Source: DASXMT01 sp963803065 | Lineage (GTDB): Bacteria; Actinomycetota; Acidimicrobiia; Acidimicrobiales; RAAP-2 | DNA length: 64,000 nt | Reading direction: 5' to 3' | NCBI GenBank assembly: GCA_963803065.1 | Contig: CAWDKW010000004.1 | Location: forward strand, 434,001-498,000 | Part shown: positions 43,595 through 52,113 of the stretch, one piece after another | Numbering within the stretch: the stretch's first letter is position 1 | Layout of the letters: each line of letters begins with the position of its first letter | Program-made: the position numbers and the translations under genes | The notes under the pieces: generated by a model | Told to the model about the DNA's origin: nothing | What the model saw: the letters and a program-made list of their open reading frames with translations, nothing else | Databases searched by the model: none

Positions 43595-43632
43595 GGCGCC
43601 AGCGGCGCCGCCTGGCGCCAGCGGCGCCGCCT
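43595..43632. repeat. Perfect 19-bp palindromic tandem repeat between convergent genes
   Basis: GGCGCCAGCGGCGCCGCCT at 43595-43613 and 43614-43632. Each unit folds as GGCGCC-AGC-GGCGCC, so the region can form strong hairpins in both directions and may act as a bidirectional terminator for the MoeZ-like and DUF2630 genes. Confidence 0.75.
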
Positions 43633-43641
43633 GGTCCACGG

Positions 43642-43887
43642 CTACTGCCGGTACTCCTCCACCGTGGAGTCGCCCCGCATGACCGCGTCATCAGGGTTCT
43701 TCCCGACCCCCCGCAACGCTCGACGCTGACGGAGCAGATCCCAGAGCACGTCGAGGTGGATGTCGATGCGTCGCTCGCGGCTTCGTTCCTCGTCGGTGAG
43801 GGCGTGGCCTGACGCGGCCCGCTCGTGGAGCTGCCGTTCCTCGGCCACGAGGTCGTCGATCTGGTGGATTACGTCTTCGTCCTTCAT
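43642..43887 (-). CDS. DUF2630-family small protein
   Basis: 81 residues, highly charged and helical. It begins MKDEDVIHQIDDLVAEERQL and contains the family core RRIDIHLDVLWDLLRQRRAL followed by DAVMRGDSTVEEY. Two helices suggest a coiled-coil dimer in the cytosol. No biochemical function is known for the family. A longer open frame upstream on this strand is not coding-like. Convergent with the MoeZ-like gene and divergent from the membrane protein, with 111 bp between starts. Confidence 0.85.
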   Translation of the reverse strand: MKDEDVIHQIDDLVAEERQLHERAASGHALTDEERSRERRIDIHLDVLWDLLRQRRALRGVGKNPDDAVMRGDSTVEEYRQ

Positions 43888-43998
43888 GCCCTGCGAGCGT
43901 ATCGGGAGCCGCCCTGGGAGTGCCCGGCCCACCACCCGCCGGGCGGCACGGCCTGGCCTGCACCTCTCTCTACCGGTGATGGCAGGATGGATCCATGA

Positions 43999-45909
43999 GT
44001 GCCCGTGCCGATCGAGCCCGAGGCCCGTGCTGAGGTGACCCCTTCGGCGGGCCTTGGCGAGGCTCCGGACAGGGTGGTCTCCGACGATCCGTCGGAGGTG
44101 GTCGACGACCCGTCGGAGCTGACAGACGAGTCGGACCTGACCGACCTGACCGCCCCTGCACGGCGCACGGACGTGGCGCCCCAAAGCCGGCATCGGTCGG
44201 TGTGGCGCCCGGGCACGATCGTCCGCATCGCCAGCCACCTGGTGATCTGGTCGGTGATCTGGGTGCCGACGGCCACCGAGCTGGCGAAGGGTTGGCGGCC
44301 CCTGTTCGACGACGCCACCGTCTCCCAGCGTGCGCTCCAGGTCTTCTCGCTCCACCCGCCGCTGCTGGGACCCTACTCGGTGGCCTCGGGCAGCAGCAGC
44401 CACACCGTCTACGACCTGGGACCGTTGCTGTTCTGGCTGTTGGCCATCCCCGTCCGTATCGACCCGGCCCAGGGCGCTCTCTGGGGGGCGGCCATCTGCT
44501 GCGCCGTCGTCCTATCGGTGGCCGCCGAGGCGGCCTGGGCCCGCGCTGGCTGGATCGGCTGTGCCGCAGTGGCTGCCGTCGTGGTCGACTTGGCGTGGAC
44601 CGAGCCCGAGGTGTTCAGGCACCTGGTGTGGAATCCGAACATCGGTCTCGTCTTCTTCGTGGCCTCGGTGGTACTGGCCCTAGTGGTGGCATCGGGATCG
44701 GTCGGTTGGTGGCCCGTGCTGGTCCTCACCGCGTCCGTCGCGTCCCAATGCCATCTCATCTATGCCATCACCACAGTGGCGCTTGCCGTGCTCGCCCCGG
44801 TGGTCGGCCTGATCCGTGGTCAACGCCCGGACCGGGCCCGGTGGCTCTGGGCCGGCATCGGCGTCGGCGTGGCCTGCTGGATCGCGCCGCTCGTCCAGCA
44901 GTTCACCAGCCACCCCGGGAACATGACGCTGGTGGCCCGCTCAGGAAGCCACCAACCGGGGATGGGCAGTGTCTTCGGCCTGCAGGTCCTGGCCGGTCTG
45001 AGCTCGCCCCACCCGATTTGGCTGGTCCGGTCGTCTCCACTCTTCTTTCCCACCCTGGAGCTGGTCCACGGGCACTCGGCGGCCATCGGTGTGGTCGTGC
45101 TGGTCCTGATCGGGGCCGTTACCGTGCTGGCCTGGGCGTTTGGGAAGAAGGACCTGGCCGCTGCCGGGGCGATCGCCGCCATCTGCTCGCTGGGGACGGT
45201 GGTGACCTTCGCGTCGTTTCCCGCCGCCGACGTGTTGCTGCTTACCTATCTCCACATCTTCTGGTGGGTCCCGGGCCTCCTGGTGTGGGTCGTGGCCGGC
45301 TGGGCTCTGGTGTCGGTGGTGGGTCCGGTCCTCCGGCGGTTGATCGATCACCCGGTCTTCCGGAGCAGCGAGCGTGCAGCCACGCCGAGCGTGCAGCCAC
45401 AGCCGAGCGTGCAGCCACAGCCGAGCGTGCAGCCACAGCCGAGCCGGAAACGCGGGGACGACCGACAGTCACGGCCCTGGACCAGCCGGTGGCGCCGAGG
45501 CTGGATGCCTGTGCTCGCCGCCGCCGCCCTCTTCATATCGGCACTCTTCGGCGCCCGGGCGCTGGTCGTGCCCACCTCGGCGCTGGACGTCGACTGGCGC
45601 GGGATCGCCCAGGTCGACCGCATTGCCCCCGCCATAGAAGCCCTGGTGCCCCGGGGCCCCGTCGCCCTCGAGTTCCCGGGCGATGTCGGCCTCCTCCATC
45701 ACGGGATCTCGCTCGGTGTGGTCTACCGGCTCGCAGCCGACGGCTGGCAGCCGGGCCTGAACGGCCCGCTGGGCGAGACCACCGGCTCGGTGGTCCCACC
45801 GGGCTCGCGGTGGCCAGTCGTGGTCGTGACCCTGAGGGGCGAATCGGCGAGGGCGACGGTGGCCCGTCGCCGCACTGGCCCGGAGTTCCCAGGGGGAACT
45901 TCGGCCTAA
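43999..45909 (+). CDS. Multi-spanning membrane protein of unknown function
   Basis: 636 residues. An acidic cytoplasmic N-terminus (about 60 residues, rich in Asp/Glu/Ser) precedes about nine or ten hydrophobic segments up to residue 455. A Gln/Pro-rich linker with SVQPQP units follows, then one more membrane segment (VLAAAALFISALFGA) and an extracellular domain of about 120 residues. The layout (loop after the first segment with a long outside stretch, GPLLFWLLAIPVRID) resembles GT-C-type envelope glycosyltransferases, but no clear catalytic acidic motif is certain. GTG start with a weak ribosome-binding site. The next gene starts 9 bp after its stop. Confidence 0.7.
   Translation: MPVPIEPEARAEVTPSAGLGEAPDRVVSDDPSEVVDDPSELTDESDLTDLTAPARRTDVAPQSRHRSVWRPGTIVRIASHLVIWSVIWVPTATELAKGWRPLFDDATVSQRALQVFSLHPPLLGPYSVASGSSSHTVYDLGPLLFWLLAIPVRIDPAQGALWGAAICCAVVLSVAAEAAWARAGWIGCAAVAAVVVDLAWTEPEVFRHLVWNPNIGLVFFVASVVLALVVASGSVGWWPVLVLTASVASQCHLIYAITTVALAVLAPVVGLIRGQRPDRARWLWAGIGVGVACWIAPLVQQFTSHPGNMTLVARSGSHQPGMGSVFGLQVLAGLSSPHPIWLVRSSPLFFPTLELVHGHSAAIGVVVLVLIGAVTVLAWAFGKKDLAAAGAIAAICSLGTVVTFASFPAADVLLLTYLHIFWWVPGLLVWVVAGWALVSVVGPVLRRLIDHPVFRSSERAATPSVQPQPSVQPQPSVQPQPSRKRGDDRQSRPWTSRWRRGWMPVLAAAALFISALFGARALVVPTSALDVDWRGIAQVDRIAPAIEALVPRGPVALEFPGDVGLLHHGISLGVVYRLAADGWQPGLNGPLGETTGSVVPPGSRWPVVVVTLRGESARATVARRRTGPEFPGGTSA
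45369..45440 (+). repeat. 18-bp tandem repeat encoding SVQPQP
   Basis: Three exact copies of GAGCGTGCAGCCACAGCC at 45387-45440, preceded by a 17-bp variant at 45370-45386. Located in the linker of the membrane protein; the repeat length is a multiple of three. Confidence 0.9.
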
Positions 45910-45918
45910 CCTGTCGCT

Positions 45919-47517
45919 ATGGCATCGAAGAGCACGCCGCCCAACGAGCGGCGCACCGACTCGGGCATCGAGATCCACCCCGTGTACACCGCCGACGACC
46001 TGGCCGGTTGGGACCCGGCGGACCAGTTGGGCGACCCCGGCCAGTACCCCTACACCCGTGGCATACGGGCCGACATGTATCGGGGGCGCTTGTGGACCAT
46101 GCGCCAGTACGCCGGCTTCGGCGATGCCCAGTCGACGAACCAGCGGTTCAAGTTTCTCCTCGGGGCGGGTCAAACCGGGCTGTCCTGTGCATTCGACCTT
46201 CCCACCCAGATGGGCTACGACTCGGACCACCCCCGGGCCGAGGGCGAGGTGGGCAAAGTGGGAGTGGCCATCGACTCCCTGGCCGACATGCGCCTGCTCC
46301 TCGCCGACCTCCCCCTCGACCAGGTCACCACGTCGATGACCATCAATGCCACCGCCGCCATCCTCTTGCTCTTCTACCAACTGGTGGCCGAGGAGAACGG
46401 AGTCGATCCCAAGGCCCTCGGGGGGACCATCCAGAACGACATCCTGAAGGAGTACGTCGCCCGGGGCACCTATATCTACCCGCCCCGACAGTCGATGCGC
46501 CTGGTCACCGACACGTTCTCGTACTGCGCCGAGCACCTGCCGGCGTGGAACACCATCTCCATCTCCGGGTACCACATTCGCGAAGCGGGCTCCACGGCCG
46601 TCCAGGAGATCGCCTTCACCATCGCCAACGGGATCGCCTATGTGGAGGCCGCTCTCGCCGCCGGGCTTGATGTCGACGCCTTCGCCCCCCGGCTGAGCTT
46701 CTTCTGGAACGCCCACAACAACCTGTTCGAAGAGGTGGCCAAGTACCGAGCCGCTCGACGGATGTGGGCGAGGATCATGACCGAGCGGTTCAAGGCCACG
46801 AACGAAAAGTCCACCCTGCTCCGCTTCCACACCCAGACCGGTGGCTCGACGCTTACCGCACAACAGCCCGAGAACAACATCGTGCGGGTGACCGTGCAAG
46901 CCCTGGCTGCCGCCCTCGGTGGTACCCAGAGCTTGCACACCAACGGGTTCGACGAGGCCCTGGGACTTCCCACCGAGAAGGCCGCGAAGATCGCGCTCCG
47001 GACCCAACAGATCGTGGGCTTCGAGTCGGGGATCGCCGACACCGTCGATCCTCTGGCCGGTTCCTACTACGTCGAGTCCCTGACCGACGAGGTGGAAAAG
47101 GAAGCCTGGGGCTACCTCGAGCGCATCGACGGCATGGGTGGAGCAGTGGACGCCATCGAGGCCCAGTTCATGCAGCAGGAGATCGAGCAGGCTGCCTACG
47201 CCTATGCCAAGGCGATCGATGACAACGAGAAGATCGTCATCGGCGTGAATAAGTTCGCCGATGACAGCGACGAGCCCAACGACGTGTTCCCGATCGACGT
47301 CGAGCTGCAGCGCTCCCAGATCGCCTCGGTGAAGAAGGTCAGAGCCGAGCGTGACCAGTCGGCCGTTGACACGGCACTGTCGGACGTCGAGGCGGCGGCC
47401 CGCGGGTCGCAGAACCTGCTCGTGCCCATGAAGGAGGCGCTCGGGTCCATGGCCACCTTGGGCGAGGTCTCCGACGTGCTGCGCGGCGTGTTCGGGGAGT
47501 TCAGGCCGGGAGGCTAG
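45919..47517 (+). CDS. Methylmalonyl-CoA mutase-type large subunit (split enzyme)
   Basis: 532 residues corresponding to the substrate-binding TIM barrel of B12-dependent acyl-CoA mutases: YPYTRGIRADMYRGRLWTMRQYAGF, FDLPTQMGYDSDHP, YCAEHLPAWNTISISGYHIREAG, LHTNGFDEALGLPT and DPLAGSYYVESLT. The C-terminal cobalamin-binding domain is absent, so the B12 subunit must be encoded elsewhere, as in split archaeal-type enzymes. Specificity could be methylmalonyl-CoA, isobutyryl-CoA or 2-hydroxyisobutyryl-CoA; active-site Tyr within the YPYTRG segment favours the methylmalonyl type. It would connect propionyl-CoA metabolism to succinyl-CoA. Confidence 0.92.
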   Translation: MASKSTPPNERRTDSGIEIHPVYTADDLAGWDPADQLGDPGQYPYTRGIRADMYRGRLWTMRQYAGFGDAQSTNQRFKFLLGAGQTGLSCAFDLPTQMGYDSDHPRAEGEVGKVGVAIDSLADMRLLLADLPLDQVTTSMTINATAAILLLFYQLVAEENGVDPKALGGTIQNDILKEYVARGTYIYPPRQSMRLVTDTFSYCAEHLPAWNTISISGYHIREAGSTAVQEIAFTIANGIAYVEAALAAGLDVDAFAPRLSFFWNAHNNLFEEVAKYRAARRMWARIMTERFKATNEKSTLLRFHTQTGGSTLTAQQPENNIVRVTVQALAAALGGTQSLHTNGFDEALGLPTEKAAKIALRTQQIVGFESGIADTVDPLAGSYYVESLTDEVEKEAWGYLERIDGMGGAVDAIEAQFMQQEIEQAAYAYAKAIDDNEKIVIGVNKFADDSDEPNDVFPIDVELQRSQIASVKKVRAERDQSAVDTALSDVEAAARGSQNLLVPMKEALGSMATLGEVSDVLRGVFGEFRPGG

Positions 47518-47633
47518 GGACGACCGCGGCGGCAGTGGCGAGCGCGGCAGCCGGGAGCCGGCGACAGACGGCGAACTACAGTCCGGGAAGGCACGAGGGA
47601 GCGTGCCCGAGCGTGGCGATCGAAGGGAACGAC

Positions 47634-48512
47634 ATGGACCTTGGCCGAGTAGGCATCTGGAGCGGGCAGTTCCGGTCCAAGGACATGGCCGCGGCGCGTG
47701 ACGCAGCGAGGGAGCTCGAGGGGCTCGGGTTCGGTGCCCTCTGGATTCCGGGAGGCGCAGGCGGGGACATCTTCGGCGACGTCACCCGTGTCCTCAGCGC
47801 GACCACGACGCTGCCGGTGGTCACGGGCATCCTCAATATCTGGATGCACGACGCCACCGAGGTCGCGTCGGAGCACGCCCGGATCGGAGCGGCCTACCCG
47901 GAGCGGTTCCTTCTCGGGCTCGGCGTGAGCCACGCGTCGCTCGTCGACGCCGATGGCGACCGCCGGTACCAGCGCCCCCGAACGGCGATGGTTCGCTACC
48001 TCGACGCGCTCGACGCCGCCGTCCCACCGGTGGGGAGGGAGGACCGGCTCCTGGCCGCCCTGGGACCCAAGATGCTCGAGCTGGCTCGGGACCGCTCCGC
48101 CGGAGCCCATCCGTACCTGACCACCCCGAAGCACACCAGCGAGGCCAGATCGACCCTCGGTACCGGCCCGCTGCTGGCCCCCGAGCAGATGGTCGTTCTC
48201 GACGCCGATCCCGCCAACGCCCGCACCGTGGCCCGCAAGGCTCTGGCCCGGTACCTGGAACAACCCAACTACACCAACAACCTGAAGCGACTCGGGTTCA
48301 CCGATGCCGACCTGGCCGACGGGGGCAGCGACCACCTGGTCGACGGGATCATTGCCTGGGGCGACATCGCCGCTGTTGCCGGCCGGGTCAAAGAGCACCT
48401 GGACGCGGGGGCCGACCACGTCTGCCTACAGGTCCTGACCGGCGCTCCCGGCGCCTACCCGATCGCCCAGTGGCGTCAGCTGGCCGCCATCATCTCGGGG
48501 CTCAGCGGCTAG
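47634..48512 (+). CDS. F420-dependent LLM-class oxidoreductase (MSMEG_4141-like)
   Basis: 292 residues. The opening LGRVGIWSGQFR and the segments LEGLGFGALWIPGGAGGDIF, TGILNIWMHDATEVASEH and RFLLGLGVSHASLVD match the F420-type LLM subgroup known from Mycobacterium smegmatis family names. F420 use is inferred from the subgroup. ATG 47634 follows GAAGGGA; the frame is open upstream without coding quality. It starts 116 bp after the mutase gene and may belong to the same transcript. Confidence 0.86.
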   Translation: MDLGRVGIWSGQFRSKDMAAARDAARELEGLGFGALWIPGGAGGDIFGDVTRVLSATTTLPVVTGILNIWMHDATEVASEHARIGAAYPERFLLGLGVSHASLVDADGDRRYQRPRTAMVRYLDALDAAVPPVGREDRLLAALGPKMLELARDRSAGAHPYLTTPKHTSEARSTLGTGPLLAPEQMVVLDADPANARTVARKALARYLEQPNYTNNLKRLGFTDADLADGGSDHLVDGIIAWGDIAAVAGRVKEHLDAGADHVCLQVLTGAPGAYPIAQWRQLAAIISGLSG

Positions 48513-48952
48513 CCGTGAATGAACCGGCGTCTTCGCCCACTGGTGGTCGACCACAAACAGTGACCGGCCGCCGGCGCTGGCGCCACAAGAGATCAGCGGG
48601 GGCCGAGGCAAACGAGGTTTTCGGGGGTCCTCCCCTCCGATCAGAATTCTGCCCGCGTTTCGGCGAAAGCGGCGGGATGGCATCGTTCTGTGGCGGGCAA
48701 TTCGCCCAAACGCGGGCAGCAATAAGTCCCGCTGGAGTGGCGGAACCCTCGACCGGTCGACCCTCTGCCGCCATCTTTCGGACAAGACGCTCAGGCGCTT
48801 ACCGGTCTGGATCCTCACGGACAGTGGGATAACGACAAAGTGCCTCGCCGGGGCCTAGGAGCCCCCAAGGAACCGCCAAGGAACCTCCACCGGCGGGACA
48901 TCTTGGGGGGTGCTGGCCCTGGGGCCGGAGGTGCTGACCGTGGGCCGGTGCC
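48513..48952. other. 440-bp intergenic region between convergent genes, with long inverted repeat
   Basis: No protein-coding frame with convincing features. The main structure is a perfect 12-bp inverted repeat, CTGCCCGCGTTT at 48649-48660 and AAACGCGGGCAG at 48708-48719, enclosing 47 nt that include the small stem GGGC-AATTC-GCCC. Further on, CCAAGGAAC is repeated near 48865-48885. The genes on both sides point inward, so this could be a terminator zone, a structured RNA or the remnant of an element. I see no tRNA. Confidence 0.5.
48649..48719. repeat. 12-bp perfect inverted repeat, 47-nt loop
   Basis: CTGCCCGCGTTT and AAACGCGGGCAG. The loop contains a smaller internal hairpin, giving a branched structure. 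Less GC-extreme than the flanks. Strand of any transcript is unknown. Confidence 0.6.
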
Positions 48953-50128
48953 TCAGCGAGCCAGCAGCCGATCGCGCAGAGGGCTGTTGGCCGCGGCGTC
49001 AACGGCCGTCCACGCCATGGCCAGCGCTCCGTCGCGGAGCGCTGCATCGGCTGATTCGGTAATGCAGGCGGCGGCGAATTCGGGTTGGTGATTGACGGCT
49101 CCACCGGAGTCCAGTGCGATGAGCGGGTGGATGGTGGGGACGGCCAGCGAGACGTTGGCCATGTCGGTGGACAGCGTGGGAAGCGCGGCGCGCTCGTCGT
49201 CCAGGGTGAACTGCCGGCCGAGCGACTCGGCATTGATCCGGTAGGCGTTGAGCAGACCCTGGTCGCTCTCCATGTGGGAGTAGACCGGTGCGAGCTCCTC
49301 GTACCGCACGTTCGCCCCCGTGGCCGTGCTCCCGGCCTCGAAGCATGCCCTCACCTTTGGTTCCAGGACCTCGAGGTCTCCGAGGGTCAGGGCCCGGACC
49401 ATGTACCGCGCTGACACCGCCGCCGGAATGATGTTGGCTGCCGAACCTCCCTCGGTCACCACACCGTGCACCTGATTGCCGGGCCGGAATTGCTGGCGCA
49501 GTAGGCCGAGCGCCACCTGGGCAACAGTCATGGCGTCGGCGGCGTTGACGCCTTCCCATGGGGCGGCCGAAGCGTGGGCCGCCTTGCCGGCGAAGTGCAC
49601 GTCGAAATGGGAGACGGCCAGGCAGGCCGCGGCCAACCGTTCGGTGGGCCATGGGTGCACCATCATGGCGGCGTGGACGCCGTGGAACACCCCTCGCTCG
49701 AGGAGCAGGATCTTCCCGCCGCCGCCCTCCTCGGCCGGTGTACCCACCACCCGGACGGTCAACCCCAGCTCGTCGGCCACGGCGGCCAGTCCCAGGCCGG
49801 CGCCGACCGCACTGGCCGCAATGATGTTGTGACCGCAGGCGTGACCGACGTCGGGCAGCGCGTCGTACTCGGCGCACACCGCAACTACCAGCGGCCCCGA
49901 ACCGAACTCGGCGCTGAACGCGGTGGGGAGGTCGCCGACCCCCGCTGTGACGGTGAACCCTCCGTCGGACAAGGCACCGGCCGTCCACCCCGCAGCTCGC
50001 TCCTCCTCGTAGGAGAGCTCTGGGTGGGCGTGAATAGTGTGGCTCAGTGCGATCAGCGAATCGAGCGCTGCGTCGACTGCGGTCTCGACCGACTGCTTTG
50101 CCGTGGTCACGTCGGTCGCCTGGCTCAC
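48953..50128 (-). CDS. M20-family amidohydrolase/peptidase
   Basis: 391 residues of the M20D type. HTIHAHPELSYEEERAA (about residue 30) starts the fold, CAEYDALPDVGHACGHNI (about 88) provides metal ligands, GTPAEEGGGGK (about 130) the catalytic Glu pair, and FAGKAAHASAAPWEGVNAADA (about 180) the dimerisation-domain His. Related enzymes cleave aminobenzoyl-glutamate, N-acyl amino acids or indole-acetyl conjugates. Same direction as the carboxylase gene and 26 bp downstream of it, so probably one operon. No sign of a signal peptide. Confidence 0.9.
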   Translation of the reverse strand: MSQATDVTTAKQSVETAVDAALDSLIALSHTIHAHPELSYEEERAAGWTAGALSDGGFTVTAGVGDLPTAFSAEFGSGPLVVAVCAEYDALPDVGHACGHNIIAASAVGAGLGLAAVADELGLTVRVVGTPAEEGGGGKILLLERGVFHGVHAAMMVHPWPTERLAAACLAVSHFDVHFAGKAAHASAAPWEGVNAADAMTVAQVALGLLRQQFRPGNQVHGVVTEGGSAANIIPAAVSARYMVRALTLGDLEVLEPKVRACFEAGSTATGANVRYEELAPVYSHMESDQGLLNAYRINAESLGRQFTLDDERAALPTLSTDMANVSLAVPTIHPLIALDSGGAVNHQPEFAAACITESADAALRDGALAMAWTAVDAAANSPLRDRLLAR

Positions 50129-50140
50129 TGGCTGCCCCTC

Positions 50141-50172
50141 TTCGATGATGGCGACTATTCGATGATGGCGAC
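50141..50172. repeat. 15-bp duplication around the carboxylase stop
   Basis: TTCGATGATGGCGAC at 50141-50155 and 50158-50172 (period 17). The copy at 50158-50172 encodes the last codons of the carboxylase; the TAG stop lies between the copies. Confidence 0.8.
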
Positions 50173-51924
50173 CACGTCGCCGGGCCCCACCGCGTCGCCC
50201 GCGGCCACTTTGATCTCCTTGACCGTCCCCGCCTTCTCGCTTACCACGTTGTTCTCCATCTTCATGGCCTCGAGCACGCAGACGGTCTGACCCAGCTCCA
50301 CCTCGTCACCCACGGCGACCGTCACCTTGACGATGGTGCCCTGCATGGGCACGGCCACGGTCCCCGACCCGGTAGCCCCCCCGACCGCCTTGGGCCGCCT
50401 GGGCCCGGTGGCACGGTTGGACGTGCCGGTCACGGCTACGTCCCCGAGGTCCGGGACCCACAACTTCACCTGGTACCGCCGCCCGTCGACTTCGGCAGTC
50501 ACGTCGCGCAGGACCTTGGCCTCCGGTTCGTCGCCTTCGGGATCCCGCTCGGGCTCGGGGCCTGGCTCGGCGGTCAGCGAGCTGAGGTCGAGGGTCTGCT
50601 CCACCCAGTTGGTGGAGTGGGTGCCGGCGGCAAAATCGGGATGGGACAGGATCACGACGTCGGCCGGGAGGGTGGTGGCCACCCCGCCCACCACCGTCTC
50701 CTCGATGGCCCGCAACATCCGCAGCCGGGCCGCCTCCCGATCGTGGCCCCAGACCACCAGCTTGGCCACCAGGTTGTCGTAGTACTGGCTGACCGTGTCG
50801 CCCCGTCCGTAGCCGGCATCGAGCCGCACGCCGGGGCCACCGGGAACGACGAGCTCGGTGATGGTGCCGGGTGACGGGGTGAACGCACCGCCGGTCGGGT
50901 CCTCGGCATTGATGCGCACCTCGATGGCATGGCCATCCCGGGCCACGTCGTTCTGGCCGAATCCGAGGGGCTCACCTGATGCCACCCGCAGCTGCCACTC
51001 CACCAGGTCGAGCCCGGTGACCATCTCGGTGACCGGATGCTCCACCTGCAGGCGCGTGTTCATCTCCAAGAAGTAGAACTCGCCGTCCTGGTACAGGAAC
51101 TCGACGGTCCCGGCATTGACATAGCCGCAGGCCTTGGCCACACGCACGGCGGCCGCACCCATGGCCTGGCGGATCTCCTCGGGGAAGTCGGGGGCCGGGC
51201 TCTCTTCCACCAGCTTCTGGTGGCGACGCTGGCACGAGCAATCGCGCTCGCCCAGCCACAGGGTGGTGCCGTGGGTGTCGGCGATGACCTGCATCTCGAC
51301 GTGCCGGGGCCAGGCCAGGTAGCGCTCGACGTAGCATTCGTCGCGCCCGAAGTAGGCCAGCGCCTCCCGCCGGGCGGACTCCAAGGCGTCGGCGGCCTCT
51401 GCTGCGGTCTCCACCACCTTCATGCCGCGCCCACCGCCACCGAAGGCGGCCTTGATGGCGACGGGCCACCCGGCGTCGTCGCCGAAGGCGATCACCTCGT
51501 CGGCCGAGGTCAGCACCTCGCTGCGTCCCGGCACGCCCGGGACGCCGGCCTTCTCCGCCGCGTGCCGGGAGCTGATCTTGTCGCCCATCACGTCGATGGC
51601 CTCGGGCGGCGGGCCGATGAAGGTCACGCCCCGGTCGGTGATGGCCAGGGCGAAGTCGGTGTTCTCCGAGAAGAAGCCGTAGCCGGGGTGCACGGCATCC
51701 GCCCCGCTCTTCTCGATGACACCGAGGATGGCCTCTGTGTTGAGGTAGCTCTCGGCTGCCGTCTGGCCGCCGAGGGCATAGGCCTCGTCCGCCAGTCGAA
51801 CATGGAGCGCGTCCCGGTCGAGCTCGGAGTAGACGGCCACCGTGGCCACGCCCATCTCGCGGCAGGTCCGTATGACTCGGACGGCGATCTCCCCCCGGTT
51901 GGCGATGAGAACTTTCTTCAGCAC
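50155..51924 (-). CDS. Acyl-CoA carboxylase alpha subunit (biotin carboxylase-BCCP)
   Basis: 589 residues. Biotin carboxylase domain from residue 1 (LIANRGEIAVRVIRTCREMG) to about 445, with AFGGGGRGMK (about 164), RDCSCQRRHQKLVEE (about 230) and FLEMNTRLQVEHPVTE (about 287). A linker with an acidic segment (DPEGDEPEAK) follows, then the biotinyl domain with EAMKMEN (biotinylated Lys near 555). It carboxylates biotin with ATP and bicarbonate for a partner carboxyltransferase (acetyl-, propionyl- or other acyl-CoA), not in this window. It starts beside the divergent biotin ligase gene, a functional pairing. Confidence 0.95.
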   Translation of the reverse strand: MLKKVLIANRGEIAVRVIRTCREMGVATVAVYSELDRDALHVRLADEAYALGGQTAAESYLNTEAILGVIEKSGADAVHPGYGFFSENTDFALAITDRGVTFIGPPPEAIDVMGDKISSRHAAEKAGVPGVPGRSEVLTSADEVIAFGDDAGWPVAIKAAFGGGGRGMKVVETAAEAADALESARREALAYFGRDECYVERYLAWPRHVEMQVIADTHGTTLWLGERDCSCQRRHQKLVEESPAPDFPEEIRQAMGAAAVRVAKACGYVNAGTVEFLYQDGEFYFLEMNTRLQVEHPVTEMVTGLDLVEWQLRVASGEPLGFGQNDVARDGHAIEVRINAEDPTGGAFTPSPGTITELVVPGGPGVRLDAGYGRGDTVSQYYDNLVAKLVVWGHDREAARLRMLRAIEETVVGGVATTLPADVVILSHPDFAAGTHSTNWVEQTLDLSSLTAEPGPEPERDPEGDEPEAKVLRDVTAEVDGRRYQVKLWVPDLGDVAVTGTSNRATGPRRPKAVGGATGSGTVAVPMQGTIVKVTVAVGDEVELGQTVCVLEAMKMENNVVSEKAGTVKEIKVAAGDAVGPGDVVAIIE

Positions 51925-52113
51925 GCTGGGCCTTTCGAATCTGGACGAGCCACGGTCGGACCGCCGACGAGCGCTACAACACTGGCACGGCCCATAGGGT
52001 ACGTGCCATGCAGGAGCCCACCGCTGACACGCCGGGGCCGCCGGGCGGGGAAGGGCCAGACCGTACCGGCCTCACGTCCGGGGCGACCGCCCCCCGGGCT
52101 CCCCACCCCGAGG

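Noticed and set aside
45469..47007. 512-codon minus-strand frame opposite the mutase gene
   Set aside because: Antisense shadow of a highly conserved mutase; no recognisable domain.
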